A DNA stretch of 64,000 bases, taken from the NCBI GenBank assembly GCA_947579605.1, contig OX388322.1, positions 8,308,001-8,372,000 on the forward strand, read 5' to 3'. The notes under the pieces are model-generated. The model did no database searches, had not been told where the DNA came from, and saw only the letters and a program-made list of their open reading frames with translations. Made by a program: the position numbers and the translations under genes. Positions 31,039 through 43,580 of this stretch are shown piece by piece. Position 1 is the first letter of the stretch. The number at the start of each line of letters is the position of its first letter. Origin of the DNA: Athripsodes cinereus (taxonomy: Eukaryota; Arthropoda; Insecta; Trichoptera; Leptoceridae).

Positions 31039-33498
31039 TTAAATATTTCTATCTGGCGATACATCAAGATTAGGACCAAACATATCCCTCAACAGTTTCC
31101 TAAATCTGGCGGGACTAATATTAAATACATCTATATCACTCAAAAATTGATTACCGAGGCGATGTAACCGGGGCGCTATTGTATTTCTAATATAATTTGT
31201 GTTGTGATTGTTACAAAAAAAGAGCTCACGGCTTCTTGTACTGCGGCTAGGTACTCTATATTGAATGAGATTACACAAATCAGGGCTGTCAACAATATTA
31301 TTTATAATTCTATATAAAAAAATAAGATCGTTAATAATTCTCCTATCACTTAAATTTTCCAGCTTGAGGTAAGATTGCAACATATCATAGTTTAGTTCGT
31401 TTCTAGAAAAACCCAACTTGTAATTTACGAATCTTAGAAATTTTCTTTGGATTCTGTCTATATTATTTACGTGTGTATTATAGGTGGGTGACCATATAGG
31501 AGTATTATATTCTAACTGGCTGCGAACTAGAGAACAGTACAAAAGAGTCATTGCGTGGACGTTCTGAAAATCGCACACTGTTCTAAGAATGAAACCAAGG
31601 GTTCTCATCGCTCTTGCCGTCATCTCGGTAATGTGATTTACAAATGACAACTTTTCGTCGAATATGACGCCTAGATCGTATACCTCAAAAACACGTGCAA
31701 CACTATTGCCATCGATTTTATAATCAAAATCGATCATATTTTTTGATCTACCGAATCGGATAAACTGACATTTTTCAACATTAAGAAACAAGAGATTTCT
31801 ATGACACCATGAGTTAATTTTGTTTAGATTGTCCTGGATCAATTCGCAGTCACGAACCGTTTCAATTTTCTTAAACAATTTCAGATCATCGGCAAATAGC
31901 AGAAATTCTATACCTTTCAACTCAACTGTAATATCGTTAACAAAAATCAAAAAGAGAATTGGCCCAAAATGGCTTCCTTGCGGCAATCCGCTTGTTGCTG
32001 CGAATACAGGAGAATAAGCTTCCTTTATTTTAACGCGTAATTTACGATCTTTCAAATAACTTTCAAACCAGTCAAGCAACGTACCCCTTATACCAATTTT
32101 TGACAATTTCCTAAGTAGTATATTATGTGATACTTTGTCAAAAGCTTTGCGAAAATCTAAATAGATACTATTAACCTGGAAACTCAAAGAGAGTCCATCT
32201 GCAATATAGCTCTCATAGATTGAAAGATTTGTTAAAGTTGATTTTCCCGACATAAACCCGTGCTGCTCAGGCTCAATAATGCACGATATATACGGTAAAA
32301 TTAAATCCAATACGAGTGATTCATACAGTTTAGCAAGTGACGCCTGTAGACAAATTGGCCTGTAGTTTGATATGTCACTTTTGTCACCCTTTTTGAAAAT
32401 TGGGGTAATGTTGCCAATTTTCCAAGTTGTTGGGAAATGACCCTTCTCAAGCGATTTGTTAAAAATACATGTTAACGGTACTATCAAGGCATCTACACAT
32501 TTCTTTATAAATATAGGTGGAATGCTGTCAGGACCAGCAGCCTTCTTTGTATTCAATTTTAATATTTTTGATCTAACACTATCAGCCTGAATCTCACAAT
32601 GGGTCAAATTAATTGATTTGCTATAATCATTACAAGATATATTCACCACCGCGTTGTCTTCTTCAAATACATTCTTGAAAAAATCCGAAAAAAGATCTAC
32701 TGTTCCCTGCAAATCATTCACTCTTGTCTGTCCCAGGAACATATGTGCGGGATAACCAGAAACATCATTGCTCAGAGAGTTTTTAAATTTCCATAGACTT
32801 TGTGAGTCTACGGTCAATGATTCAGCTCTTTTGATAAAATTGTAGTAACATTCCGACCTCAAGTTGCTGCATCTACTCCTCAACCTTGTAAATTCCTCAT
32901 AATATCTGTCTTCCCTGGTTTCCTTGTATTTTTTGTGTGCAATCTTTTTTTCAGTGATAATTCTTTTTAACTCTGATGAAAACCATCTAGGATATGAATC
33001 AACTTCATACTTTTCATATGGTACAAACAGATGTATTGTCTCATAAAGAATACCATAAAATGCAGCAACAATAAACTCGATATTGTCATTTTGAAGAAAA
33101 GTCCAGTCGCACTGAAAAAGATGTTTTACTGCTTCGCTATAGTTCCCCCTCTGGTAGTTATATGAGTAAGTTGGACTCTTCTGTGGTTCTTTTGTTTTGA
33201 AAAACATTTTAGCAAACAACGGTGGGTGGTATGCATCCGCGGGCAACAACTCTTCATCTGCACGTTCCACACATATCTCTCTGTAGTTTGACAAAACCAA
33301 ATCTAGTAAGCGGTTTCGTTGATTGTAAATGAAATTATGCTGAGACATACCCAGGAAATAAACAGTTTCCAGTATCTCCTGTGCTCCTTCATGACTATCC
33401 TCATTTAAATGTGGTACGTCCGTACCAGGAGACCAAACGATTCCAGGTAAATTGAAGTCACCAAAAAGGCAAAATTTAGCTTGAGGATACCTGGAATA
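31039..33498 (-). CDS. LINE ORF2 fragment: endonuclease C-terminus plus reverse transcriptase
   Basis: The frame is open from the truncation point to the stop at 31039, about 819 codons. The first ATG (33348) is not the natural start, because endonuclease sequence continues in frame above it: GDFNLPGI..W (GDFN at 33451-33462) is the late motif of the AP-like endonuclease. The reverse transcriptase follows with KKAAGPDSIPP, FKKGDKSDISNYRPI, YLDFRKAFDKVSHN, the LPQGS block near 31970-31989 and the catalytic FADD at 31885-31896. The C-terminal part has WSPTYNTHV and RIQRKFLRFV, as in Jockey/CR1 elements. No RNase H domain is visible. The protein would copy element RNA at nicked chromosomal DNA. 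Lacking its 5' end and promoter, this copy cannot move, but the absence of stops shows it is recent. Confidence 0.92.
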   Translation of the reverse strand, partial: YSRYPQAKFCLFGDFNLPGIVWSPGTDVPHLNEDSHEGAQEILETVYFLGMSQHNFIYNQRNRLLDLVLSNYREICVERADEELLPADAYHPPLFAKMFFKTKEPQKSPTYSYNYQRGNYSEAVKHLFQCDWTFLQNDNIEFIVAAFYGILYETIHLFVPYEKYEVDSYPRWFSSELKRIITEKKIAHKKYKETREDRYYEEFTRLRSRCSNLRSECYYNFIKRAESLTVDSQSLWKFKNSLSNDVSGYPAHMFLGQTRVNDLQGTVDLFSDFFKNVFEEDNAVVNISCNDYSKSINLTHCEIQADSVRSKILKLNTKKAAGPDSIPPIFIKKCVDALIVPLTCIFNKSLEKGHFPTTWKIGNITPIFKKGDKSDISNYRPICLQASLAKLYESLVLDLILPYISCIIEPEQHGFMSGKSTLTNLSIYESYIADGLSLSFQVNSIYLDFRKAFDKVSHNILLRKLSKIGIRGTLLDWFESYLKDRKLRVKIKEAYSPVFAATSGLPQGSHFGPILFLIFVNDITVELKGIEFLLFADDLKLFKKIETVRDCELIQDNLNKINSWCHRNLLFLNVEKCQFIRFGRSKNMIDFDYKIDGNSVARVFEVYDLGVIFDEKLSFVNHITEMTARAMRTLGFILRTVCDFQNVHAMTLLYCSLVRSQLEYNTPIWSPTYNTHVNNIDRIQRKFLRFVNYKLGFSRNELNYDMLQSYLKLENLSDRRIINDLIFLYRIINNIVDSPDLCNLIQYRVPSRSTRSRELFFCNNHNTNYIRNTIAPRLHRLGNQFLSDIDVFNISPARFRKLLRDMFGPNLDVSPDRNI

Positions 33499-34742
33499 TA
33501 TATATATAGATTATATATATAGAATAGAAAACAAAGTGCGCTTCACAACTGACATTATTTTATTAATATTTCTAGTGAGTGGATACTAAACTGTCAGTTA
33601 TTAATATTTTCATGAAATTCATGTCTCTATTTGAATAGTTAATTTTACATATTTTCGATCGACTTTATGAATATATCTTCTTTACATATTAACTCTACAT
33701 AATTTTCTTCATTGATCCCTAGAAATCTTTTTGTGAATGTGTCGAGAAAGAAGTTTCTTCAGTTCAGAGTATTTCATTTGAGAATACATAATATTTTTTT
33801 TGTATGACATTAAAAAATAAGAAAAAAACAAGTTTAATACATACCTTATTAATGATGTAGGTACTGAAAAAAAATATTGTGTTATTTTTTTGATACAATT
33901 TTGACAATCCCAACAAGATTATATTGGAACATTCAGCCTTTTATGAAACTTGTATAAGACATTTTTTGCTATTATTTCAAATCTAATATGCGAACCCTTT
34001 TCATGTACTGTTTTTTTTCATGTTTTTAAATTATAAACCTTTTCTTACCTGTGAAGGAAATTCTTTGAAGTTTTTGACTGAAAAGAAATTGTTGCAGATC
34101 AGTTTCATAAAAGCTTTTTTTCTATTTCAATAAGGATTTTGACTTCAGAAAATTTTGACGATTCATATCTCTACTTTTTGAGGTAGCAAAATATGTAAGC
34201 TTAGTGTTAAATTTTAAGTTTAAGTTGAGAACCCATATGTTTAAAGTACAAAAGATTTAATATGAATTTTCTGAATTAATATTGAACTCCATATAAAGCA
34301 CAGCTATTATTGATAAAACTCATATGATTCTTATCTTATATTATGCCAACATCTCGAGGTTTCGCAGCCACGAAACCGAGTCATCCAACTGTGTGTGTAA
34401 TGAAGTGCATTCAACCAGCCCTATAGGTTTATCATTATTTTGTAACACAAGAAAAAGAATCTTTATTGTTATTCATCTTTATTTTACCTATGAGAAATAT
34501 CGAGATAAATATAATTTTAATTACCTACATATTAAAAAACTTAGAAAAGGGGTGTGCAGATCAAAAGAGTAGATACATCTGATAAAGTTTAATTTATCGA
34601 CCGATGGTTCTTGGTGGAAGTTCATATTAATAGTTTATTGATAGAACAAGATATTACGTAGGTACAGTTATTCCACTGTTCACTTTATTAATTTTGCGAG
34701 CCGGCTTTTAAGAAAGTAAAGTGTTACTTAATTTTGTTCATA

Positions 34743-34905
34743 ATTTTTTTTTATTATTTATTTATTTATATGTATACATAGGACAGCAATTCAATTATAA
34801 AACATAAAAATGATATTTGAAAATATACAAAAATAACAAAATCTGGCCCCAGACAGCACCATAGAGCTGGTATTAGGGGCTAGAAGATCTTCAAATGAAT
34901 TTGTC
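34743..34905 (-). repeat. LINE 3' end with ATTT-type tail
   Basis: On the minus strand CTAGCCCCTAATACCAGCTC..GGTGCTGTCTGGGGCCAG leads into an AT-rich UTR and a TAAATAAATAATAA tail. No hairpin of the 30108-33500 type is visible, so this is a different family. Confidence 0.4.
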
Positions 34906-35334
34906 TTCTATAAAGCACATAATTTACCTCTTGTTTTAACACAAAATTAATGCTTATTTCCTATTTTTAAGTAAAATAATAAGTATTATTGAATTTATAG
35001 CATTGATTTTATTAGGTCAGGTATAGATATTCCTTCATTAATGACATTGAGAGATAAACGTATCTAGAAAAGTGAAAATATATTATGGAGATTTCTTCAT
35101 AATGTCCCCATATTAAGTGATAGAATCACATTTTATCGACACAATATCCCATCTTAAGGATTTGGGATATCACTTTTATTACCCATTCTTAGTAAATTTT
35201 ATAAGGATACGAAGGACAGCAGATGATAATATTGAGTAAGTGTATGGGAAGAATTACTTACCTCTATCTAATATATTCCAAAATCTAATATATTCTTTTT
35301 GATATACATCTTTATAAATCTACATAATATTACA

Positions 35335-35420
35335 TTACGCCATCTCCCACAACCGGGGTAGCTAGTAAACTGACTGCACAGAATATTTAGAGTAGATAAA
35401 ACCATAAAACCAAGGAAACA
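35335..35420 (-). repeat. Rep-T fragment
   Basis: TACGCCATCTCCCACAACCG, GGGGTAGCTAGTAAACTGAC..GCAC match the tail-proximal part of the reference copy. Confidence 0.5.
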
Positions 35421-35924
35421 ATACAGGACAGACAAGTATTAAACGCACTTTAGGGCGAAGCATTAATGAGTAGTTTTACGACAGTGATGAAAGCGAAAAG
35501 TGTATGCAGGGATAGGAGTAAATGACGATCGATCATACTAAGATTTAAAAATAATTACAGGTTACGGAATTCGGCATTTGGAATAAATTTATTACACGGT
35601 TTCAAATTTCAATTTGAGATGCATAAATTATTTTATATTATTTTGAAATATTCATCAGAGAGAAGTTAAATTGTTAATGTTGTTCTCAAAATTATTTTAC
35701 GTCAAAGGCAAAAACATTATAAATAATAATATAAATAATATAAATTATGAATTCTGAAAATGTTGATTTATTTAAAATATTACTTTAAATTGCAAATGTT
35801 TTAAATTGTTGAGAGCAGAAGGCGTATCGAATTAGATGAGAATTTACATTACCCTATATTTTGCTAATCAATATGAAGCGTCGAGAGGAAATATATATAA
35901 AAAAGCAAAGATCTTCTTCTTTCT

Positions 35925-36154
35925 CGTAATGTAGATCATCAATCTGTTAGTTCAGAAGTTGATGCCTCTTGTGGTGCTGAAGATCAGCTGTCTTTTCATC
36001 TTTTTGGTGGTCTTCCTCGGGACGTGAACCGACTTGTGTTTCCTTAGCAGCTATATGTACGATTCTGTTTTCAGCCATCCGTACATGGTCTCCAGAATCG
36101 TCTTCTTTTCCTACTTGCGATGTCCTCCGTGTTGCATATGTTCCTAATCCATTC
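35925..36154 (-). pseudogene. LINE C-terminal fragment with RGRPPKR motif
   Basis: Minus-strand frames give MAENRIVHIAAKETQVGSRP and, in another frame, SRGRPPKR followed by a stop where Trp is expected, then KDS and SSAPQEASTSEL. HVRMAENRI and RGRPPKRW are the pattern of the RTE-type LINE C-terminus. Frameshifts and stops make it dead. Confidence 0.5.
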
Positions 36155-36345
36155 AAGAATCATAACACCTTCTGAACAATAGGGTCTTTAGCCCTGTCTC
36201 GAATACCTCCACACTATCCAGAGTTCGCAAATCATAAGGAATTTCGTTCCACAGCATCGAACCAACCACACAGAAGGCACGGTCATCATAGTTATTGACA
36301 GAGTCTGTATAAGCAGACCGACCATAATGATATTATATTGACGAT
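36155..36345 (-). pseudogene. LINE C-terminal fragment (CR1/Jockey type)
   Basis: The minus strand reads GRSAYTDSVNNYDDRAFCVV, GSMLWNEIPYDLRTLDSVEV and FETGLKTLLFRRCYDS to a stop. The RAFxVxGxxLWNxIPxxLR...F..xLKTxLF order is the final segment of CR1/Jockey-type proteins. It abuts the RTE-like piece at 35925-36154. Confidence 0.65.
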
Positions 36346-38710
36346 GAATTCGTTTACTTTACGTGATAGTAGGTGAATTGTGACGTTGAATTTGATAATT
36401 CATCCAAAATTTGAAATTATTTTCACCAATAATTTCCTAAAATTTGGATAATTGGAGACTTCTTCGTGTTACTATAAAAACAGTGTGGGTGGTGTGCCTC
36501 ATCGATGAATTAATTTTCTGAAATAGATGTTTTATGAATATTTACTTTTCACAGGACATACAAAAACCGAATCGCTGTAAATTTTCATATAAATGACTAT
36601 TATCAGTTATCATTGTCGTTGGTGAAATACAAATTCGTATTATGGAAGTACAACCAAAATATAAAAACGACTCTTAATTTATATTTACAAGAGTTATGGT
36701 AGGGCAAAAGTTCAGTATAAATTCAGTTCACAAAATTTCCCCATAATTATAATTTAACATTAAGCGAGTATAATATTACATCATCGCCTCATTCGTCTTG
36801 TATAATAGACTCTTTAGATTGATTTATTGATCATCAAATACCAATAGTTAATAATAAATTATTATCGACTCATTCCAAGTCCTATCTCTCTCTCAGATAT
36901 AAATGGTTGGACTGTGATAATAAAATAATCATTGCTTCGGAATAAAATACCACTTTACACCAAATACTACAATCATTTTCATCCGATATTGAATTTGAAG
37001 TATAATAAACGTTTATATCCCCCATTCTCTTAGTCAATGCGTACCTAGTGGTAGTTCAAGTAAGAGTGAAGTTTTATTTCACTAAGAGCTATTTTTTGAG
37101 TTGTCACATTTGTATATGCTGGTCATCCCACTTAATCGAAAAATTCGTTATAAGTGGGGACTATCAATTTATTCTTACTTTCATAAAAGTTGAAGGTGAC
37201 TGTTTATTTATACCCTACCTGCTATCAGCAAGTAGGCAGGCTAACTTAAAGATAATAAATATTGTTGCCATTAATATAAACATAAACAAAAAATCTTTAT
37301 CTATAAGAAAACAAAAACATCCCTTTTACTTTTTGGAATATGTACTTCAAGGATAAAAAGTGGTTTTCAGGTGAAAAAAATAAGAACCTTTCTGTTTTTA
37401 TTTTTAGTAAAAAGTCATTAAAATGATGAGGAGGGTTGCAGATCAGATTACACTTAAGAAGTGTCTAGAAGGGACATTGTTGTGAAGATAAATTGATTTA
37501 AAAACTCCTTCATGAGAGGGCTTAACTCAGTCGCCGATAAGTGCCAAGATATTTTCGCCTCGATGCTCGGTTGACACTAAATGTTTTTTACGTAAGAGAT
37601 GAGGTAATTAATCTGTCGAGTGACTGGAAAATTTGGGGAAAATATACGACTTGAATTTTATCTGATGATCCTGTATACTTTTTGTCTTTTTTAAAAGCTG
37701 CTTTAAACAGTCGCTTGCACTAAGTAAAAAGTAAAACTCGATAGTGCAAAATGGTTATTGCAACAAATTTCTTATAACGAGTAAAGTTTATTGTTCCAAA
37801 AAAAATATATGTATTACGATTTATTTCACATTTTTTACAACAATGGTATCATTATCACATGCCAGGAGAAGGCTACAAAATCGTGAAAAACTTGTCATTT
37901 TTTATATGGAAAGCCTCAATGCTGATTAAATTACTTAACAATATATTAATATATTTTTAGGTGAATTTCAAGCTTATGTGGATGTATGAAACATTATGGG
38001 TTTTTCCTTTTGATGTTTCAAGAGTAAAGCTCCTATATCATCCAGACTCAACAAAACAAAAGAATTATGAAACATCTGTTCTTCGTATCAAAAAACTGCA
38101 GAGTAATTATGGACGTTTCATAACCGTAGAAGATATTGTATTCTTTTAAAGTTATAAAAAATTGAAGCGAATTTATTGATTTTTCTCAAACAAGTGTTAC
38201 TTAATAACTCGTTATAACCGATTTCGGCTCTAAATTAAAATTATTTGTGAATTTAATGAGTAACAAATTATCTTCGTATCATCTGTTTGGACGTGAAGTT
38301 TATGGTGAAAAAGCTTAGAATTTTTAATGACCAATAGATTTTTTATAAGAAAAAACTACTACATAAATAGATAGAAAAATATGATCATTCAGCACATTTG
38401 CAAAATTTAACGATGGGGAAAATAAAATAAACTCTATTTTTTTAATTTTTTGACATTTTTCAGTTAATTTAAAAACAATATGCAAAAAGGGCAACAATTT
38501 TTCATACTGAATATGCAAATATATTTTTCGGTGCTAATAAGAATCTTTTACTATATGGAAAATTTTATCGCTTAGGTATTTGAAAATCATATTGCTGAAA
38601 TTTAACTCTTGCTTGCTTTTTGCAGGATACTTGTAAAAATTTGCAGAAAAAATGAGGACATTATTATTAATTATTATATAACTTCACTCAATTGTTTGTT
38701 GGGAGGATGA
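36346..38710. other. AT-rich stretch, no gene recognised
   Basis: 36470-36560 carries a weak Rep-T match (GTGGGTGGTGTGCCTCATCG, ACAGGACATA). Frames at 37048-37356 and 37961-38149 show no family features. Confidence 0.5.
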
Positions 38711-38960
38711 TATTTATTTATTTATTTATTTACGGCTAATTAGCCTTTTACAAAATATTTTTTTTACATAGGTACAATATCATAACAAAACAAAACATAG
38801 GTACCAAACACAATATTAATAAATCAATATTACAAACATATATAAAAAAACATGGTTAGGTATATAAATTATTATGGTTTGATTTATATACTATAAATTA
38901 TTTATAAGGTTTATTTACATCTGTTACTTTTTTAAAAAATTGCAATTTATGAAACAAATA
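38711..38960 (-). repeat. LINE 3' tail with hairpin GGCTAATTAGCC
   Basis: On the minus strand GTAAAAGGCTAATTAGCCGT (hairpin 38734-38745) is followed by a (TAAA)n tail at 38711-38733. Related to the end of the LINE at 30108-33500. Confidence 0.6.
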
Positions 38961-41248
38961 ATAAATAGTAAAAATACATTTTATTATACATGGAAAAAAA
39001 CAAAATTTATAATTAATAATATAGTGTAGTGTAAACTTTGTAAGTCGAAACCAGGTCACTATATATAATTAAATATTAAGTAAAACTCAAACCAATTGCG
39101 TAATTCAATAATAAATAACCCTTTCATTAATAAACACAGAGTTTTACAAAATAAACGTCGATTCAATCAAGTATACTATCTATCTATCTATCTATCTATA
39201 CCATCACGGCATATCCCACAAGTGGGGTAGCCAGCAGACCAGCTGCATATAAAATATGCAAGCTGTCTTCTCCGTGCCAATATAAAATCAAGACATTCAG
39301 GATGGGTGGCAAACCTCATCGCTGAATTTAAGATGTAAAATGTCTTATTTTTTCGAACACCTGCCTTTTACAGGACACTCGAAAACTTATGGAGAAGAGT
39401 GGGAGACCAATTCTTTACCGGGTTCTCCACGGGATTATACTATAACTAGTATACTATAACTAGTATATAAATGTCTCTCAACTGTTACATTGTAAATCTA
39501 TCAAAAATAAGTGAAATTATAATGACTTGTATTCTATTTATATCTTAAAATGACTTCACTTACGTAATCAGCTTTTCCAAGAAGAAAGATCTTATTCTGC
39601 TGAGCCCTTTCAATTATAAATCAAAATCAATGACTTTTCAATAATTATGAGTAAAACTTCAACTTGATTTTGTTATTTCACATGTATTCTTATAAAAACA
39701 TTCAGAATTAATTTAATTTGCTATCGACTATCGATTTTTGTAGAGTACCTCCTATTCTATTTTGACTCGAAATAAAATAAGATCGTTCCTAAATTGTATA
39801 ATTAAGTTCACTTGAATTAACATTCGTATTATGTATGATATTTAAGAGTTTATAGAATACTAATGTAGACTAACTAAAATTGGAACGTTTCTATTTTAGT
39901 TAGTTCACCCTAAAAATGAAATAGAATCGGCCGTAAAATGTATCTTAAATTGAATTTGAATTTCATTTAGAACGTCTAAAACAACGTCTACAATTCTGAA
40001 TTCAGTATTCTATATAAATAATTGAGAAATGAAATTAGAAATAAGCTATACAAAAAACATTAGTAATATTGATAGCTGTTCTATAAAAAGCTTTAATTGT
40101 TTGTATTGAAATGTACTTTTTGTGTGACCTTCAATATACTGTTGTAATTTTACTATTGTCCGTGTTGAAATATTTATATAAATGTATATCGTGATACTGT
40201 AATCTATTACGATAGTTTCAAGTAGTCTTTTAAAATAACTCTTTCAATTAAATTTCATATAAACTCAGTATTATACACTCTAAGCTTATGTACCTATAAA
40301 AATATTTCAGTTGTTTCTGCATGATAATTTTATTTTCCAAGAAATTTGATAAATTTATTTATTCCCTATGATTTCTTCCTGTTTAAAATAAGTTTTTTAC
40401 GAGATGGTTTGATATTATAGTAAGTTCAATAGTGCACTGTGGCAAATGGTCTTTCACAATATGGGGAATCATGTTTAAGATAATGACAACTTCTCACAGT
40501 TCTATTAACTAGCTGACAGTTCTTTTAACTAGTTTAAAGGAAGCAAATGAAGTATTTAAGTTTAGACCAATATGGCGTGCAGAGTGTCTTCCAAGTGGTA
40601 TCACCGATTCAGCTATGCGGGCTGAGATATTATACCATTGAATATATAAGGCCAAAATGCCAAATGCAGAATACGTCCTTCTGTATCCATGGCTACCCCA
40701 CTGGGATACGGGATGAGGGTATAGTAAAGTACAGTTCTAAATAAAACCTTTAGTTAAAATATTTTTTTTCCTTTTTCGTTCAAATTATACCTACCTGTTT
40801 TTCTTCGTTACTTTAATAGTACATATTATATATTTATATACTCGAATTAATTTTTGTTAAAAATGATATATAATTTACTTAAAAAATGTAGTAGTACAGA
40901 ATATGTATGAGAACATTAATTTATATTAGAGTCGGATATAAAAGCAATTTCACAAAATAATAATTCGTTTGGCCGTCATGTCATGAAAGGTTAGAAATAT
41001 ATTTTTTTTATTACTGCCGTATTCATAATGATCTTTTTTTATTAAATGAAATGATAATTACAACATGAAAAAGCACTGAAATATTATGAAATTATGTTTC
41101 ATTTTCTTTTGACGTGCGGTTCAACACTCGAGGTCATTAGAGGTTTTCAACGTCTTGTAAAAAAGATTTATTTATGAGGTACAATGAAAACAAAACCGTG
41201 TGTATAAAAATATGATATTTCTGAGACGAAAAACATATTAAATTAATA
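38961..41248. other. AT-rich stretch with one Rep-T copy, no gene
   Basis: 39440-41248 shows no gene or named repeat. The 40547-40744 frame is by chance, and 40690-40712 has a Rep-T-like CTACCCCACTGGGATACG. Confidence 0.5.
39177..39437 (-). repeat. Rep-T, reference copy with (TAGA)n tail
   Basis: On the minus strand the unit ends CTGGCTACCCCACTTGTGGG, ATATGCCGTGATGGTATAGA and a (TAGA)n tail (39177-39200). Upstream are GGCACGGAGAAGACAGCTTG, the box CAGCGATGAGG..GCCACCCATCCTG and TTTCGAGTGTCCTGTAAAAG. At least 15 further fragments in the window follow this order. No tRNA-type A/B boxes are evident. The 3' end matches the RTE LINE at 45546-46170, its probable mobiliser. Confidence 0.8.
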
Positions 41249-41420
41249 TTTATTTATTTATTTATTTATTGATACATCAACGGCCAACAGGCCTTTTAAA
41301 AGTAAGGTTGGCACAATACAAAACATAACAATAATAAACTTTTCTTAACTATACAAATTAGTTTGACATAAATATTATCGAAAAGATGGTAACAAAATAA
41401 AAAAAAAACCCTATCAAATA
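41249..41420 (-). repeat. LINE 3' tail with hairpin GGCCAACAGGCC
   Basis: On the minus strand TTTTAAAAGGCCTGTTGGCC (hairpin 41282-41293) is followed by GTTGATGTATCAATAAATAA and a (TAAA)n tail. Confidence 0.6.
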
Positions 41421-41659
41421 AAAAAACAGTAAAATTGGTGTGAGCAATATGAAAGATTATTATTAAATTAAAAACACAGTTTAATTCCTGAAAATGTAGT
41501 CATATCATTAAGTATTGTTTTGTTGCTGAAGATGACTATATTGTAGTTAAAAACGTTATAACAATTGAACAATTCTCACAGTTGGAATTAAACGATATTC
41601 TTAATTTTATAATAATCTTTTATAATGCATTTTTACAACGTTACGCTCGAAAATATAGA

Positions 41660-41975
41660 ATACTATCTGACCCGGCAATACATTATATATCGACCGGAGT
41701 TGAAAATGATTGAATTACTAATATCGCTTTTAAAAAATAGGGGTTGATGGTAGAAAGGTGGAAATTTAAGGCTGTTTGTATTTTTTAATGTCTTACTATA
41801 AAAAAATAAAATTGTCCGAAAAAAAAGATCGTGGTGGACCACCCTTGAAAAAGATGTTGGCCGATTCTCAGACCTCCCGATAAGCACACAAAATTTCATC
41901 AAAATCGCTCCAGCCGTTTTGGAGGAGTATGAAACAAACACCGTGTCACGAGAATTTTATGTATTAGATTCATAT
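41660..41975. repeat. Interspersed repeat ending CACGAGAATTTTATGTATTAGA
   Basis: Contains the series ATAGGGGTTGATGGTAGAAA, GTGGTGGACCACCCTTGAAA, GCACACAAAATTTCATCAAA, TCGCTCCAGCCGTTTTGGAG. I recognise these words as a common dispersed repeat in moths and butterflies, but cannot assign it to a class. The 41663-41941 frame is a by-product. Confidence 0.6.
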
Positions 41976-43580
41976 ACTAAATATGTTTTATTTTAGTGAA
42001 ACATATTATCTGTTTAAGCTACGACAGCATAAAAGATAATTATATTTTTGCTGTGTAAAATGTGCTAGTTGATAAATTGATAATTAATGAACCTGAAGGC
42101 CAAGTAAATTATTGCAGAATAATTGATCTTAGGCAACCTTTTAATTAAAGTAATTGATATTCTTTTTTACATAAGTCAATAAGTAACAAATCCATCCACA
42201 TTCAAAATCTTATAAAACATTATACACATTCAATTCAAATAAACGAGATTTGAAACATGTTTTTAGGTGGCAGACCTAATAAAAATTCAGTTCGAATACA
42301 TAGTCACATGAGAAAATGTCATGTCAATTCTTACTGAATGCGGATATTTTTAACTTCCAATATGATCTAAACAGAATACAACCTTTTAAAAATTGGTATA
42401 TGTTAGAATATATTTATAAATCGATTCTTTTCAACGATATTCAATCATAAAATTTTCACTTTTCCTGCCATTATTATTGGTTTCTTTTCAAAGAGTTTTT
42501 CATTTACATCATGTGTAGAAACTATTTATAGAAACGATATGAAAGTTCAACTATTTATAGTCACTACTAAGTGAGCCCTCAAGGCAATGTAATAATGCTC
42601 GTAATATACTGCGTGTGTCTCTCAGAAAGCCTTAGCTGAATATTAAACATATTTACAAACTTGTAAGTACATTTATAAATATATATCCATTTCAATAGCA
42701 GTTTCATAACTTGAATGAAAAAATCGTGACTTCTAAGAAAACTTTAATAGGGATTTTAATTAATTAATTAATTTATATATAATAAAACATACGGCTTACG
42801 CCTTTAAAACACAGTAACAACAAATAATTGCATAACACCACCATCGTATCAAATTAAAATTCAAAACAAAAATAAAACATACTGTATAGATTTGTAATAG
42901 ATTTTTATGTTTATGATATACAAATGGGCACTGCCATCAATGGCAGTATTTATATTATATCTTTTTCTCTCGCAAAAGTAAAAATCGATTAAGGAATGAG
43001 GATATAAGGAAGTTACAGGATAAGCAAATGCGAGAAGATTGGTGTCTGTAGTTCATGATCTCATGTTCAATGGCTTACAACAAAATTTTGTATCTTACTT
43101 TCTGACCAACAAGAAACAGTGCAATCCTCTTTAACTCGTCTTTTGATCCTCATCTCATATTCTTTATTTTATTTTAAAGAAATATTTATGCCATGTTTTC
43201 TCAAATTTATGTTAGTCAAAATAATTTACTAAAATCTTTGTTTATGACAGTTTCAATACAATAGCAATATGTCATTACACAATCTTAGAAAAATTTTCAA
43301 CATCAATATTACATAGGTACTTGCAACAGTGACGGGTCGAAAGTTTTCATACTGGATAGGCTAACTCTCAATAATTGATAGGTATAAATAAGCTATGACC
43401 ATGAGGAATACAAAGTACGTAAGGTGAAAACAATATTTCCATTTCACTTCAAAAATCAAATGCAAAAATTTAATGATAAAAAATATATAAAATTTGACCT
43501 AATGTTACTATTTAATTTATTTATTTATATTAAGGCGCATTACAGATGTTCAATATACATTATCAGTAAAATTAGCAAAT
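41976..43580. other. AT-rich stretch, no gene recognised
   Basis: One LINE tail (42765-42960) is listed. Otherwise nothing seen. Confidence 0.5.
42765..42960 (-). repeat. LINE 3' tail with hairpin GGCTTACGCC
   Basis: On the minus strand TTTAAAGGCGTAAGCCGTAT (hairpin 42793-42802) precedes an AT-rich TTAATTAATTAA tail. Related to the other hairpin tails. Confidence 0.5.

Larger units (their letters stand above)
30108..33500 (-). mobile_element. Young 5'-truncated LINE (CR1/Jockey group)
   Basis: On the minus strand the element starts abruptly within the endonuclease domain next to a TA-repeat (33497-33522), continues through a complete reverse transcriptase and a 0.9-kb 3' UTR, and ends with the GGCAA..TTGCC hairpin (30151-30163), TAAATAAATA and an A-run of about 20 (30109-30128). 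5' truncation and A-tail are the hallmarks of target-primed reverse transcription. I could not find a convincing target duplication; the TA-repeat may hide it. Confidence 0.9.
33501..35924. other. AT-rich stretch, no gene recognised
   Basis: Begins with TA-rich microsatellite DNA. The 34324-34572 frame has no family features. A LINE tail (34743-34905) and a Rep-T fragment (35335-35420) are listed separately. Confidence 0.5.

Noticed and set aside
37048..37356. 102-codon plus frame
   Set aside because: AT-biased, no motifs, no signal peptide; length is within chance for such sequence.
38711..38733. (TTTA)n runs as telomeric or satellite DNA
   Set aside because: They are always next to the hairpin of LINE tails, so they are retrotransposon tails.
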